From Nematostella vectensis (lineage: Eukaryota; Cnidaria; Anthozoa; Actiniaria; Edwardsiidae): a stretch of 64,000 nt of DNA. Both the position numbers and the translations under genes were made by a program. Positions 8,327-23,300 of this stretch are shown here, piece after piece. The notes below the pieces were generated by a model. That model was given only the letters and a program-made list of their open reading frames with translations, was not told the DNA's origin and ran no database searches. The stretch's first letter is position 1; every line of letters begins with the position of its first letter. The stretch covers positions 13,649,665-13,713,664 of the forward strand of contig NC_064048.1 of the NCBI RefSeq assembly GCF_932526225.1, in the 5' to 3' direction.

Positions 8327-11300
8327 GGATCCTGAACAAAGCATGAGCACATCAAAGATGCTGAGAGTACATAAAAATGTCCCTATACCTTCTTTTTATG
8401 TCATGACACACCAAGAACAGTATAATTAAGTATCGATATTTAAAAAAAAAATAAAGAAAAAAAAATAGGCTATCAGCGGGAATCGAACCCGTTTCGCTGC
8501 GGTAGAAGTCAAGAGCACGCAACGAAAGACTAACGTGGCATTGCTGAATCGAATTGTAATGAAAATTATTTTTAATACTATTGGTATCGTAAACTATCCC
8601 AAGCAAAGTCACCATCGGACTGGAGGTTACATTCGGGAAAAGCTTCAGGGTTACATTCGGGAATTTGTTTTACGAGTGTAACCTCCAAAAGGTTACAATC
8701 GATAATTTGTTTTCCGAATGTAAATTCCAAAAAGTAACATTAGGACAAATAAAACAGTATACTCGGAAAAAAGGTATATCAATCTATGGAGAGCCATGCT
8801 CTAAGTTAGAATCTACTTAATCAAGTTATCCAAGGAATCTAGTTAGTTCTTGTGTGCATAAAATATGTACAGGATCCTGAACTAAGCATGAGCACATCAA
8901 AGATGCTGAGAGTACATAAAAATGTCCCTATACCTTCTTTTTTTGTCATGACACACCAAGAACAGTATAATTAAGTATCGATATTTAAAAAAAAAAATAA
9001 AGAAAAAAAAATAGACTATCAGCGGGAATCGAACCCGGGTCGCTGCGTTAGTAGTTAAATGCCCGCAACGAAAGACTAACGTGGCATTGCTGAAGGGAAT
9101 TGTAATGAAAATTACTTTTAATACTATTGGTATCGTAAACTATCCCAAGCAAAGTCACTATCGGACTGGAGGTTACATTCGGGAAAAGCTTCAGGGTTAC
9201 ATTCGGGAATATGTTTTACGAGTGTAACCTCCAAAAGGTTACAATCGATATTTCTTTTTCCGAATGTAAATTCCAAAAAGTAACATTAGGAAAAATTAAA
9301 CAGTATACTCGGAAAAAAAGGTATATCAATCTATCGAGCGCTATGCTCTATGTTAAAATCTACTTAATCAAGTTAGCCAAAGAATCTAGTTAGTTCTTGT
9401 GTGCATAAAATATGTACAGGATCCTGAACAAAGCATGAGCACATCAAAGATGCTGAGAGTACATAAAAATATCCCTATACCTTCTTTTTATGTCATGACA
9501 CACCAAGAACAGTATAATTAAGTATCGATATTTAAAAAAAAAAATAAAGAAAAAAAAAATAGACTATCAGCGGGAATCGAACCCGGGTCGCTGCGTTAGT
9601 AGTTAAATGCCCGCAACGAAAGACTAACGTGGCATTGCTGAAGGGAATTGTAATGAAAATTACTTTTAATACTATTGGTATCGTAAACTATCCCAAGCAA
9701 AGTCACTATCGGACTGGAGGTTACATTCGGGAAAAGCTTCAGGGTTACATTCGGGAATATGTTTTACGAGTGTAACCTCCAAAAGGTTACAATCGATTTT
9801 TTTTTTTCCGAATGTAAATTCCAAAAAGTAACATTAGGAAAAATTAAACAGTATACTCGGAAAAAAAGGTATAATAATCTATCGAGCGCTACGCTCTAAG
9901 TTAGAATCTACTTAATCAAGTTATCCAAGGAATCTAGTTAGTTCTTGTGTGCATAAAATATGTACAGGATCCTGAACAAAGCATGAGCACATCAAAGATG
10001 CTGAGAGTACATAAAAATGTCCATATACCTTCTTTTTATGTCATGAAACACCAAGAACAGTATAATTAAGTATCGATATTTAAAAAAAATAAAGAAAAAA
10101 ATATAGGCTGTCAGCGAAAATCGAACCCGGGTCGCTGCGTTAGTAGTCAAGTGCCCGCAACGAAAGACTAACGTGGCATTGCTGAAGGGAATGGTAATGA
10201 AAATTACTTTTAATACTATTGGTATCGTAAATAATCCCAAGCAAAGTCACCATCGGACTGGAGGTTACATTCGGGAAAAGCTTCAGGGTTACTTTCGGGA
10301 ATTTGTTTTACGAGTCTAACCTCCAAAAGGTTACAATCGATATTTTTTTTTCCGAATGTAAATTCCAAAAAGTAACATTAGGAAAAATTAAACAGTATAC
10401 TCGGAAAAAAAGGTATAATAATCTATCGAGCGCTATGCTCTAAGTTAGAATCTACTTAATCAAGTTATCCAAGGAATCTAGTTAGTTCTTGTGTGCATAA
10501 AATATGTACAGGATCCTGAACAAAGCATGAGCACATCAAAGATGCTGAGAGTACATAAAAATGTCCATATACCTTCTTTTTATGTCATGACACACCAAGA
10601 ACAGTATAATTAAGTATCGATATTTAAAAAAAAATAAAGAAAAAAAATAGGCTGTCAGCGGAAATCGAACCCGGGTCGCTGCGTTAGTAGTCAAGTGCCC
10701 GCAACGAAAGACTAACGTGGCATTGCTGAAGGGAATTGTAATGAAAATTATTTTTAATACTATTGGTATCGTAAACTATCCCAAGCAAAGTCACCATCGG
10801 ACTGGAGGTTACATTCGGGAAAAGTTTCAGGGTTACATTCGGGAATTTGTTTTACGAGTGTAACCTCAAAAAGGTTACAATCGATAATTTGTTTTCCGAA
10901 TGTAAATTCCAAAAAGTAACATTAGGAAAAATAAAACAGTATACTCGGAAAAAAAAGGTATATCAATCTATCGAGCGCTATGCTCTATGTTAGAATCTAC
11001 TTAATCAAGTTATCCAAGGAATCTAGTTAGTTCTTGTGTGCATAAAATATGTACAGGATCCTGAACAAAGCATGAGCACATCAAAGATGCTGAGAGTACA
11101 TAAAAATGTCCATATACCTTCTTTTTATGTCATGACACACCAAGAACAGTATAATTAAGTATCGATATTTAAAAAAAAAATAAAGAAAAAAATATAGGCT
11201 GTCAGCGGAAATCGAACCCGGGTCGCTGCGTTAGTAGTCAAGTGCCCGCAACGAAAGACTAACGTGGCATTGCTGAAGGGAATGGTAATGAAAATTACTT

Positions 11301-11601
11301 TCAATACTATTGGTATCGTAAATAATCCCAAGCAAAGTTACCATCGGACTGGAGGTTACATTCGGGAAAAGCTTCAGGGTTACTTTCGGGAATTTGTTTT
11401 ACGAGTCTAACCTCCAAAAGGTTACAATCGATATTTCTTTTTCCGAATGTAAATTCCAAAAAGTAACATTAGGAAAAATTAAACAGTATACTCGGAAAAA
11501 AAGGTATAATAATCTATCGAGCGCTATGCTCTAAGTTAGAATCTACTTAATCAAGTTATCCAAGGAATCTAGTTAGTTCTTGTGTGCATAAAATATGTAC
11601 A
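8327..11601. repeat. Array segment, monomers 16-21
   Basis: Anchors at 8327, 8872, 9419, 9967, 10511 and 11056. The monomer at 8327 has GAACCCGTTTCG in the T-arm region. The monomers at 9967 and 11056 share GTAAATAATCCC and GAGTCTAACC with those at 27432, 29611, 33978, 56357 and 60171. The monomer at 10511 starts as the GGAAATCG class but ends with AAAGTTTCAGGG and the AACCTCAAAAAGG tail of another class, so it looks chimeric, with a junction around 10690-10750. Confidence 0.75.
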
Positions 11602-14600
11602 GGATCCTGAACAAAGCATGAGCACATCAAAGATGCTGAGAGTACATAAAAATGTCCATATACCTTCTTTTTATGTCATGACACACCAAGAACAGTATAA
11701 TTAAGTATCGATATTTAAAAAAAAATAAAGAAAAAAAATAAGCTGTCAGCGGAAATCGAACCCGGGTCGCTGCGTTAGTAGTCAAGTGCCCGCAACGAAA
11801 GACTAACGTGGCATTGCTGAAGGGAATTGTAATGAAAATTACTTTTAATACTATTGGTATCGTAAACTATCCCAAGCAAAGTCACCATCGGACTGGAGGT
11901 TACATTCGGGAAAAGCTTCAGGGTTACATTCGGGAATTTGTTTTACGAGTGTAACCTGCAAAAGGTTAAAATCGATATTTTTTTTTCCGAATGAAAATTC
12001 CAAAAAGTAACATTAGGAAAAATAAAACAGTATACTCGGAAAAAAAAGGTATATCAATGTATCGAGCGCTATGCTCTATGTTAGAATCTACTTAATCAAG
12101 TTATCCAAGGAATCTAGTTAGTTCTTGTGTGCATAAAATATATACAGGATCCTGAAAAAAGCATGAGCACATCAAAGATGCTGAGAGTACATAAAAATGT
12201 CCCTATACCTTCTTTTTATGTCATGACACACCAAGAACAGTATTATTAAGTATCGATATTTAAAAAAAAATAAAGAAAAAAATAGGCTATCAGCGGGAAT
12301 CGAACCCGGGTCGCTGCGTTAGTAGTCAAGTGCCCGCAACGAAAGACTAACGTGGCATTGCTGAAGGGAATTGCAATGAAAATTACTTTTAATACTATTG
12401 GTATTGTAAACTATCCCAAGCAAAGTCACCATCGGACTGGAGGTTACATTCGGGAAAAGCTTCAGGGTTACATTCGGGAATTTGTTTTACGAGTGTAACC
12501 TCCAAAAGGTTACAATTGATATTTTTTTTTCCGAATGTAAATTCCAAAAAGTAACATTAGGAAAAATAAAACAGTATACTCGGAAAAAAAGGTATATCAA
12601 TCTATCGAGCGCTATGCTCTAAGTTAGAATCTACTTAATCAAGTTATCCAAGGAATCTAGTTAGTTCTTGTGTGCATAAAATATGTACAGGATCCTGAAC
12701 TAAGCATGAGCACATCAAAGATGCTGAGAGTACATAAAAATGTCCCTATACCTTCTTTTTATGTCATGACACACCAAGAACAGTATAATTAAGTATCGAT
12801 ATTTAAAAAAAAAATAAAGAAAAAAAAAATAGACTATCAGCGGGAATCGAACCCGGGTCGCTGCGTTAGTAGTCAAGAGCCCGCAACGAAAGACTAACGT
12901 GGCATTGCTGAAGGGAATTGTAATGAAAATTATTTTTAATACTATTGGTATCGTAAACTATCCCAAGCAAAGTCACCATCGGACTGGAGGTTACATTCGG
13001 GAAAAGTTTCAGGGTTACATTCGGGAATTTGTTTTACGAGTGTAACCTCAAAAAGGTTACAATCGATAATTTGTTTTCCGAATGTAAATTCCAAAAAGTA
13101 ACATTAGGAAAAATAAAACAGTATACTCGGAAAAAAAAGGTATATCAATCTATCGAGCGCTATGCTCTATGTTAGAATCTACTTAATCAAGTTATCCAAG
13201 GAATCTAGTTAGTTCTTGTGTGCATAAAATATGTACAGGATCCTGAACAAAGCATGAGCACATCAAAGATGCTGAGAGTACATAAAAATGTCCCTATACC
13301 TTCTTTTTATGTCATGACACAACAAGAACAGTATAATTGAGTATCGATATTTTTTTAAAAAAAAATTAAGGAAAAAAATAGGCTATCAGCGGGAATCGAA
13401 CCCGGGTCGCTGCGTTAGTAGTCAAGTGCCCGCAACGAAAGACTAACGTGGCATTGCTGAAGGGAATTGTAATGAAAATTACTTTTAATACTTTTGGTAT
13501 CGTAAACTATCCCAAGCAAAGTCACCATCGGACTGGAGGTTACATTCGGGAAAAGCTTCAGGGTTACATTCGGGAATTTGTTTTACGAGTGTAACCTCCA
13601 AAAGGTTACACTCGATATTTTTTTTCCGAATGTAAATTTCAAAAAGTAACATTAGGAAAAATAAAACAGTATACTCGGAAAAAAAGGTATATCAATCTAT
13701 CAAGCGCTATGCTCTATGTTAGAATGTACTTAATCAAGTTATCCAAGGAATCTAGTTAGTTTTTGTGTGCATAAAATATGTACAGGATCCTGAACAAAGC
13801 ATGAGCACATCAAAGATGCTGAGAGTACATAAAAATGTCCCTATACCTTCTTTTTATGTCATGACCCACCAAGAACAGTATAATTAAGTATCGATATTTA
13901 AAAAAAAAATAAAGAAAAAAAAATAGGCTATCAGCGGGAATCGAACCCGGGTCGCTGCGGTAGAAGTCAAGAGCACGCAACGAAAGACTAACGTGGCATT
14001 GCTGAATCGAATTGTAATGAAAATTATTTTTAATACTATTGGTATCGTAAACTATCCCAAGCAAAGTCACCATCGGACTGGAGGTTACATTCGGGAAAAG
14101 TTTCAGGGTTACATTCGGGAATTTGTTTTACGAGTGTAACCTCCAAAACGTTACAATCGATAATTTTTTTCCGAATGTAAATTCCAAAAAGTAACATTAG
14201 GAAAAATTAAACAGTATACTCGGAAAAAAAGGTATATCAATCTATCGAGCGCTATGCTCTATGTTAGAATCTACTTAATCAAGTTATCCAAGGAATCTAG
14301 TTAGTTCTTGTGTGCATAAAATATGTACAGGATCCTGAACAAAGAATGAGCACATCAAAGATGCTGAGAGTACATAAAAATATCCCTATACCTTCTTTTT
14401 ATGTCATGACACACCAAGAACAGTATAATTAAGTATCGATATTTAAAAAAAAAAAATAAAGAAAAAAAAAATAGACTATCAGCGGGAATCGAACCCGGGT
14501 CGCTGCGTTAGTAGTTAAATGCCCGCAACGAAAGACTAACGTGGCATTGCTGAAGGGAATTGTAATGAAAATTACTTTTAATACTATTGGTATCGTAAAC

Positions 14601-15427
14601 TATCCCAAGCAAAGTCACTATCGGACTGGAGGTTACATTCGGGAAAAGCTTCAGGGTTACATTCGGGAATATGTTTTACGAGTGTAACCTCCAAAAGGTT
14701 ACAATCGATATTTTTTTTTCCGAATGTAAATTCCAAAAATTAACATTAGGAAAAATTAAACAGTATACTCGGAAAAAAAGGTATAATAATCTATCGAGCG
14801 CTATGCTCTAAGTTAGAATCTACTTAATCAAGTTATCCAAGGAATCTAGTTAGTTCTTGTGTGCATAAAATATGTACAGGATCCTGAACAAAGCATGAGC
14901 ACATCAAAGATGCTGAGAGTACATAAAAATGTCCCTATACCTTCTTTTTATGTCATGACACACCAAGAACAGTATAATTAAGTATCGATATTTAAAATAA
15001 AACTAAAGAAAAAAAAAATAGACTATCAGCGGGAATCGAACCCGGGTCGCTGCGTTAGTAGTTAAATGCCCGCAACGAAAGACTAACGTGGCATTGCTGA
15101 AGGGAATTGTAATGAAAATTACTTTTAATACTATTGGTATCGTAAACTATCCCAAGCAAAGTCACCATCGGACAGGAGGTTACATTCGGGAAAAGCTTCA
15201 GGGTTACATTCGGGAATTTGTTTTACGAGTGTAACCTCCAAAAGGTTACAATCGATATTTTTTTTTTCCGAATGTAAATTCCAAAAAGTAACATTAGGAA
15301 AAATAAAACAGTATACGTGGAAAAAAAAGGTATATCAATCTATCGAGCGCTATGCTCTATGTTAGAATCTACTTAATCAAAGTATCCAAGGAATCTAGTT
15401 AGTTCTTGTGTGCATAAAATATGTACA
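11602..15427. repeat. Array segment, monomers 22-28, copy of 4504-8326
   Basis: Anchors at 11602, 12147, 12690, 13238, 13785, 14330 and 14879. It carries the rare variants listed for its partner. Private changes such as GGTTAAAATCG near 11967 and GAATGAAAATTCC near 11990 show some divergence since duplication. It has the longest anchor spacings seen (549 bp at 14330 and 14879). Confidence 0.8.
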
Positions 15428-16519
15428 GGATCCTGAACAAAGAATGAGCACATCAAAGATGCTGAGAGTACATAAAAATGTCCCTATACCTTCTTTTTAT
15501 GTCATGACACACCAAGAACAGTATAATTAAGTATCGATATTTAAAAAAAAACTAAAGAAAAAAAAAATAGACTATCAGCGGGAATCGAACCCGGGTCGCT
15601 GCGTTAGTAGTTAAATGCCCGCAACGAAAGACTAACGTGGCATTGCTGAAGGGAATTGTAATGAAAATTACTTTTAATACTATTGGTATCGTAAACTATC
15701 CCAAGCAAAGTCACCATCGGACTGGAGGTTACATTCGGGAAAAGCTTCAGGGTTACATTCGGGAATTTGTTTTACGAGTGTAACCTGCAAAAGGTTACAA
15801 TCGATATTTTTTTTTCCGAATGTAAATTCCAAAAAGTAACATTAGGAAAAATAAAACAGTATACTCGGAAAAAAAGGTATATCAATGTATCGAGCGCTAT
15901 GCTCTATGTTAGAATCTACTTAATCAAGTTATCCAAGGAATCTAGTTAGTTCTTGTGTGCATAAAATATATACAGGATCCTGAAAAAAGCATGAGCACAT
16001 CAAAGATGCTGAGAGTACATAAAAATGTCCCTATACCTTCTTTTTATGTCATGACACACCAAGAACAGTATTATTAAGTATCGATATTTAAAAAAAAAAT
16101 AAAGAAAAAAATAGGCTATCAGCGGGAATCGAACACGGGTCGCTGCGTTAGTAGTCAAGTGCCCGCAACGAAAGACTAACGTGGCATTGCTGAAGGGAAT
16201 TGCAACGAAAATTACTTTTAATACTATTGGTATTGTAAACTATCCCAAGCAAAGTCACCATCGGACTGGAGGTTACATTCGGGAAAAGCTTCAGGGTTAC
16301 ATTCGGGAATTTGTTTTACGAGTGTAACCTCAAAAAGATTACAATCGATAATTTGTTTTCCGAATGTAAATTCCAAAAAGTAACATTAGGAAAAATAAAA
16401 CAGTATACTCGGAAAAAAAAGGTATATCAATCTATCGAGCGCTATGCTCTATGTTAGAATCTACTTAATCAAGTTATCCAAGGAATCTAGTTAGTTCTTG
16501 TGTGCATAAAATATGTACA
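15428..16519. repeat. Array segment, monomers 29-30
   Basis: Anchors at 15428 and 15975. The monomer at 15975 has TCGAACACGGG and AATTGCAACG. TCGAACACGGG recurs at 42330 and 43425 and changes the first G of the minus-strand B-box to T. It also has AAAAAGATTACAATCG in the subrepeat cluster. Confidence 0.75.
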
Positions 16520-18702
16520 GGATCCTGAACAAAGCATGAGCACATCAAAGATGCTGAGAGTACATAAAAATGTCCCTATACCTTCTTTTTATGTCATGAC
16601 ACACCAAGAACAGTATAATTAAGTATCGATATTTAAAAAAAAAAAGAAAGAAAAAAAATAGGCTATCAGCGGGAATCGAACCCGGGTCGCTGCGGTAGTA
16701 GTCAAGAGCACGCAACGAAAGACTAACGTGGCATTGCTGACTCGAATTGTAATGAAAATTATTTTTAATACTATTGGTATCGTAAACTATCCCAAGCAAA
16801 GCCACCATCGGACTGGAGGTTACATTCGGGAAAAGCTTCAGGGTTACATTCGGGAATTTGTTTTACGAGTGTAACCTCCAAAAGGTTACAATCGATAATT
16901 TTTTTTCCGAATGTAAATTCCAAAAAGTAACATTAGGAAAAATTAAACAGTATACTCGGAAAAAAAGGTATATCAATCTATCGAGCGCTATGCTCTATGT
17001 TAGAATCTACTTAATCAAGTTATCCAAGGAATCTAGTTAGTTCTTGTGTGCATAAAATATGTACAGGATCCTGAACAAAGAATGAGCACATCAAAGATGC
17101 TGAGAGTACATAAAAATGTCCCTATACCTTCTTTTTATGTCATGACACACCAAGAACAGTATAATTAAGTATCGATATTTAAAAAAAAAAATTGAGAAAA
17201 AAAAATAGACTATCAGCGGGAATCGAACCCGGGTCGCTGCGTTAGTAGTCAAGAGCCCGCAACGAAAGACTAACGTGGCATTGCTGAAGGGAATTCTAAT
17301 GAAAATTTTTTTTCATACTATTGGTATCGTAAACTATCCCAAGCAAAGTCACCATCGGACTGGAGGTTACATTCGGGAAAAGCTTCAGGGTTACATCCGG
17401 GAATTTGTTTTACAAGTGTAACCTCAAAAAGGTTACAATCGATAATTTGTTTTCCGAATGTAAATTCCAAAAAGTAACATTAGGAAAAATAAAACAGTAT
17501 ACTCGGAAAAAAAAAGTATATCAATCTATCGAGCGCTATGCTCTATGTTAGAATCTACTTAATCAAAGTATCCAAGGAATCTAGTTAGTTCTTGTGTGCA
17601 CAAAATATGTACAGGATCCTGAACAAAGAATGAGCACATCAAAGATGCTGAGAGTACATAAAAATGTCCCTATACCTTCTTTTTATGTCATGACACACCA
17701 AGAACAGAATAATTAAGTATCGATATTTAAAAAAAAACTAAAGAAAAAAAAAATAGACTATCAGCGGGAATCGAACCCGGGTCGCTGCGTTAGTAGTTAA
17801 ATGCCCGCAACGAAAGACTAACGTGGCATTGCTGAAGGGAATTGTAATGAAAATTACTTTTAATACTATTGGTATCGTAAACTATCCCAAGCAAAGTCAC
17901 TATCGGACTGGAGGTTACATTCGGGAAAAGCTTCAGGGTTACATTCGGGAATATGTATTACGAGTGTAACCTCCAAAAGGTTACAATCGATATTTTTTTT
18001 TCCGAATGTAAATTCCAAAAAGTAACATTAGGAAAAATTAAACAGTATACTCGGAAAAAAAGGTATAATAATCTATCGAGCGCTATGCTCTAAGTTAGAA
18101 TCTACTTAATCAAGTTATCCAAGGAATCTAGTTAGTTCTTGTGTGCATAAAATATGTACAGGATCCTGAACAAAGCATGAGCACATCAAAGATGCTGAGA
18201 GTACATAAAAATGTCCCTATACCTTCTTTTTATGTCATGACACACCAAGAACAGTATTATTAGGTATCGATATTTAAAAAAAAATAAAGAAAAAAATAGG
18301 CTATCAGCGGGAATCGAACCCGGGTAGCTGCGTTAGTAGTCAAGTGCCCGCAACGAAAGACTAACGTGGCATTGCTGAAGGGAATTGCAATGAAAATTAC
18401 TTTTAATACTATTGGTATTGTAAACTATCCCAAGCAAAGTCACCATCGGACTGGAGGTTACATTCGGGAAAAGCTTCAGGGTTACATTCGGGAATTTGTT
18501 TTACGAGTGTAACCTCCAAAAGGTTACAATTGATATTTTTTTTCCGAATGTAAATTCCAAAAAGTAACATTAGGAAAAATAAAACAGTATACTCGGAAAA
18601 AAAGGTATATCAATCTATCGAGCGCTATGCTCTAAGTTAGAATCTACTTAATCAAGTTATCCAAGGAATCTAGTTAGTTCTTGTGTGCATAAAATATGTA
18701 CA
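16520..18702. repeat. Array segment, monomers 31-34, copied 50 monomers downstream
   Basis: Anchors at 16520, 17066, 17614 and 18161. It aligns with 43811-45993 at an offset of 27291 bp, with identical monomer lengths (546, 548, 547, 542). Shared rare variants include TGCTGACTCGAATTG (16736 and 44026), TTCATACTATTGG and GTGTGCACAAAATATG. The wide separation shows that blocks move or are copied over more than 25 kb, or that many intervening units were inserted later. Confidence 0.8.
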
Positions 18703-20334
18703 GGATCCTGAACAAAGCATGAGCACATCAAAGATGCTGAGAGTACATAAAAATGTCCCTATACCTTCTTTTTATGTCATGACACACCAAGAACAGTATA
18801 ATTAAGTATCGATATTTAAAAAAAAAATAAAGAAAAAAAAATAGGCTGTCAGCGGGAATCGAACCCGGGTCGCTGCGTTAGTAGTCAAGTGCCCGCAACG
18901 AAAGACTAACGTGGCATTGCTGAAGGGAATTGTAATGAAAATTACTTTTAATACTATTGGTATCGTAAACTATCCCAAGCAAAGTCACCATCGGACAGGA
19001 GGTTACATTCGGGAAAAGCTTCAGGGTTACATTCGGGAATTTGTTTTACGAGTGTAACCTCCAAAAGGTTACAATTGATATTTTTTTTTCCGAATGTAAA
19101 TTCCAAAAAGTAACATTAGGAAAAATAAAACAGTATACTCGGAAAAAAAGGTATATCAATCTATCGAGCGCTATGCTCTATGTTAGAATCTACTTAATCA
19201 AGTTATCCAAGGAATCTAGTAAGTTCTTGTGTGCATAAAATATGTACAGGATCCTGAACAAAGCATGAGCACATCAAAGATGCTGAGAGTACATAAAAAT
19301 GTCCCTATACCTTCTTTTTATGTCATGACACACCAAGAACAGTATTATTAAGTATCGATATTTAAAAAAAAATAAAGAAAAAAATAGGCTATCAGCGGGA
19401 ATCGAACCCGGGTCGCTGCGTTAGTAGTCAAGTGCCCGCAACGAAAGACTAACGTGGCATTGCTGAAGGGAATTGCAATGAAAATTACTTTTAATACTAT
19501 TGGTATTGTAAACTATCCCAAGCAAAGTCACCATCGGACTGGAGGTTACATTCGGGAAAAGCTTCAGAGTTACATTCGGGAATTTGTTTTACGAGTGTAA
19601 CCTCCAAAAGGTTACAATTGATATTTTTTTCCGAATGTAAATTCCAAAAAGTAACATTAGGAAAAATAAAACAGTATACTCGGAAAAAAAGGTATATCAA
19701 TCTATCAAGTGCTATGCTCTATGTTAGAATCTACTTAATCAAGTTATCCAAGGAATCTAGTTAGTTTTTGTGTGCATAAAATATGTACAGGATCCTGAAC
19801 AAAGCATGAGCACATCAAAGATGCTGAGAGTACATAAAAATGTCCCTATACCTTCTTTTTATGTCATGACACACCAAGAACAGTATAATTAAGTATCGAT
19901 ATTTAAAAAAAAAATAAAGAAAAAAAAATAGGCTATCAGCGGGAATCGAACCCGGGTCGCTGCCGTAGAAGTCAAGAGCACGCAACGAAAGACTAACGTG
20001 GCATTGCTGAATCGAATTGTAATGAAAATTATTTTTAATACTATTGGTATCGTAAACTATCCCAAGCAAAGTCACCATCGGACTGGAGGTTACATTCGGG
20101 AAAAGCTTCAGGGTTACATTCGGGAATTTGTTTTACGAGTGTAACCTCCAAAAGGTTACAATCGATAATTTTTTTCCGAATGTAAATTCCAAAAAGTAAC
20201 ATTAGGAAAAATTAAACAGTATACTCGGAAAAAAAAGTATATCAATCTATCGAGCGCTATGCTCTATGTTAGAATCTACTTAATCAAGTTATCCAAGGAA
20301 TCTAGTTAGTTCTTGTGTGCATAAAATATGTACA
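18703..20334. repeat. Array segment, monomers 35-37
   Basis: Anchors at 18703, 19249 and 19790. The monomer at 19790 has CTGCCGTAGAAG, shared with 46536 (49 monomers away) and 55264. The monomer at 19249 is one of the shortest (541 bp) owing to a short oligo-T tract. Confidence 0.75.
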
Positions 20335-23300
20335 GGATCCTGAACAAAGAATGAGCACATCAAAGATGCTGAGAGTACATTAAAATGTCCCTATACCTTC
20401 CTTTTATGTCATGACACACCAAGAACAGTATAATTAAGTATCGATATTTAAAAAAAAAAATTAAGAAAAAAAAATAGACTATCAGCGGGAATCGAACCCG
20501 GGTCGCTGCGTTAGTAGTCAAGAGCCCGCAACGAAAGACTAACGTGGCATTGCTGAAGGGAATTCTAATGAAAATTATTTTTCATACTATTGGTATCGTA
20601 AACTATCCCAAGCAAAGTCACCATCGGACTGGAGGTTACATTCGGGAAAAGCTTCAGGGTTACATCCGGGAATTTGTTTTACGAGTGTAACCTCAAAAAG
20701 GTTACAATCGATAATTTGTTTTCCGAATGTAAATTCCAAAAAGTAACATTAGGAAAAATAAAACAGTATACTCGGAAAAAAAGGTATATCAATCTATCGA
20801 GCGCTATGCTCTATGTTAGAATCTACTTAATCAAAGTATCCAAGGAATCTAGTTATTTCTTGTGTGCACAAAATATGTACAGGATCCTGAACAAAGAATG
20901 AGCACATCAAAGATGCTGAGAGTACATAAAAATGTCCCTATACCTTCTTTTTATGTCATGACACACCAAGAACAGTATAATTAAGTATCGATATTTAAAA
21001 AAAAAATAAAGAAAAAAAAATAGACTATCAGCGGGAATCGAACCCGGGTCGCTGCGTTAGTAGTCAAGAGCCCGCAACGAAAGACTAACGTGGCATTGCT
21101 GAAGGGAATTCTAATGAAAATTATTTTTAATACTATTGGTATCGTAAACTATCCCAAGCAAAGTCACCATCGGACTGGAGGTTACATTCGGGAAAAGCTT
21201 CAGGGTTACATTCGGGAATTTGTTTTACGAGTGTAACCTCAAAAAGGTTACAATCGATAATTTGTTTTCCGAATGTAAATTCCAAAAAGTAACATTAGGA
21301 AAAATAAAACAGTATACTCGGAAAAAAAGGTATATCAATCTATCGAGCGCTATGCTCTATGTTAGAATCTACTTAATCAAAGTATCCAAGGAATCTAGTT
21401 AGTTCTTGTGTGCATAAAATATGTACAGGATCCTGAACAAAGAATGAGCACATCAAAGATGCTGAGAGTACATAAAAATGTCCCTATACCTTCTTTTTAT
21501 GTCATGACACACCAAGAACAGTATAATTAAGTATCGATATTTAAAAAAAAAAATAAAGAAAAAAAAAATAGACTATCAGCGGGAATCGAACCCGGGTCGC
21601 TGCGTTAGTAGTTAAATGCCCGCAACGAAAGACTAACGTGGCATTGCTGAAGGGAATTGTAATGAAAATTACTTTTAATACTATTGGTATCGTAAACTAT
21701 CCCAAGCAAAGTCACTATCGGACTGGAGGTTACATTCATGAAAAGCTTCAGGGTTACATTCGGGAATATGTATTACGAGTGTAACCTCCAAAAGGTTACA
21801 ATCGATATTTTTTTTTCCGAATGTAAATTCCAAAAAGTAACATTAGGAAAAATTAAACAGTATACTCGGAAAAAAAGGTATAATAATCTATCGAGCGCTA
21901 TGCTCTAAGTTAGAATCTACTTAATCAAGTTATCCAAGGAATCTAGTTAGTTCTTGTGTGCATAAAATATGTACAGGATCCTGAACAAAGAATGAGCACA
22001 TCAAAGATGCTGAGAGTACATAAAAATGTCCATATACCTTCTTTTTACGTCATGACACACCAAGAACAGTATAATTAAGTATCGATATTTAAAAAAAAAT
22101 AAAGAAAAAAAATAGGCTGTCAGCGGAAATCGAACCCGGGTCGCTGCGTTAGTAGTCAAGTGCCCGCAACGAAAGACTAACGTGGCATTGCTGAAGGGAA
22201 TTGTAATGAAAATTACTTTTAATACTATTGGTATCGTAAACTATCCCAAGCAAAGTCACCATCGGACTGGAGGTTACATTCGGGAAAAGCTTCAGGGTTA
22301 CATTCGGGAATTTGTTTTACGAGTGTAACCTGCAAAAGGTTACAATCGATATTTTTTTTTCCGAATGTAAATTCCAAAAAGTAACATTAGGAAAAATAAA
22401 ACAGTATACTCGGAAAAAAAGGTATATCAATCTATCGAGCGCTATGCTCTATGTTAGAATCTACTTAATCAAGTTATCCAAGGAATCTAGTTAGTTCTTG
22501 TGTGCATAAAATATATACAGGATCCTGAAAAAAGCATGAGCACATCAAAGATGCTGAGAGTACATAAAAATGTCCCTATACCTTCTTTTTATGTCATGAC
22601 ACACCAAGAACAGTATTATTAAGTATCGATATTTAAAAAAAAATAAAGAAAAAAATAGGCTATCAGCGGGAATCGAACCAGGGTCGCTGCGTTAGTAGTC
22701 AAGTGCCCGCAACGAAAGACTAACGTGGCATTGCTGAAGGGAATTGCAATGAAAATTACTTTTAATTCTATTGGTATTGTAAACTATCCCAAGCAAAGTC
22801 ACCATCGGACTAGAGGTTACATTCGGGAAAAGCTTCAGGGTTACATTCGGGAATTTGTTTTACGAGTGTAACCTCCAAAAGGTTACAATTGATATTTTTT
22901 TTTCCAAATGTAAATTCCAAAAAGTAACATTAGGAAAAATAAAACAGTATACTCGGAAAAAAAGGTATATCAATCTATCAAGCGCTATGCTCTAAGTTAG
23001 AATCTACTTAATCAAGTTATCCAAGGAATCTAGTTAGTTCTTGTGTGCATAAAATATGTACAGGATCCTGAACTAAGCATGAGCACATCAAAGATGCTGA
23101 GAGTACATAAAAATGTCCCTATACCTTCTTTTTATGTCATGACACACCAAGAACAGTATAATTAAGTATCGATATTTAAAAAAAAAATAAAGAAAAAAAA
23201 AATAGACTATCAGCGGGAATCGAACCCGGGTCGCTGCGTTAGTAGTCAAGAGCCCGCAACGAAAGACTAACGTGGCATTGCTGAAGGGAATTGTAATGAA

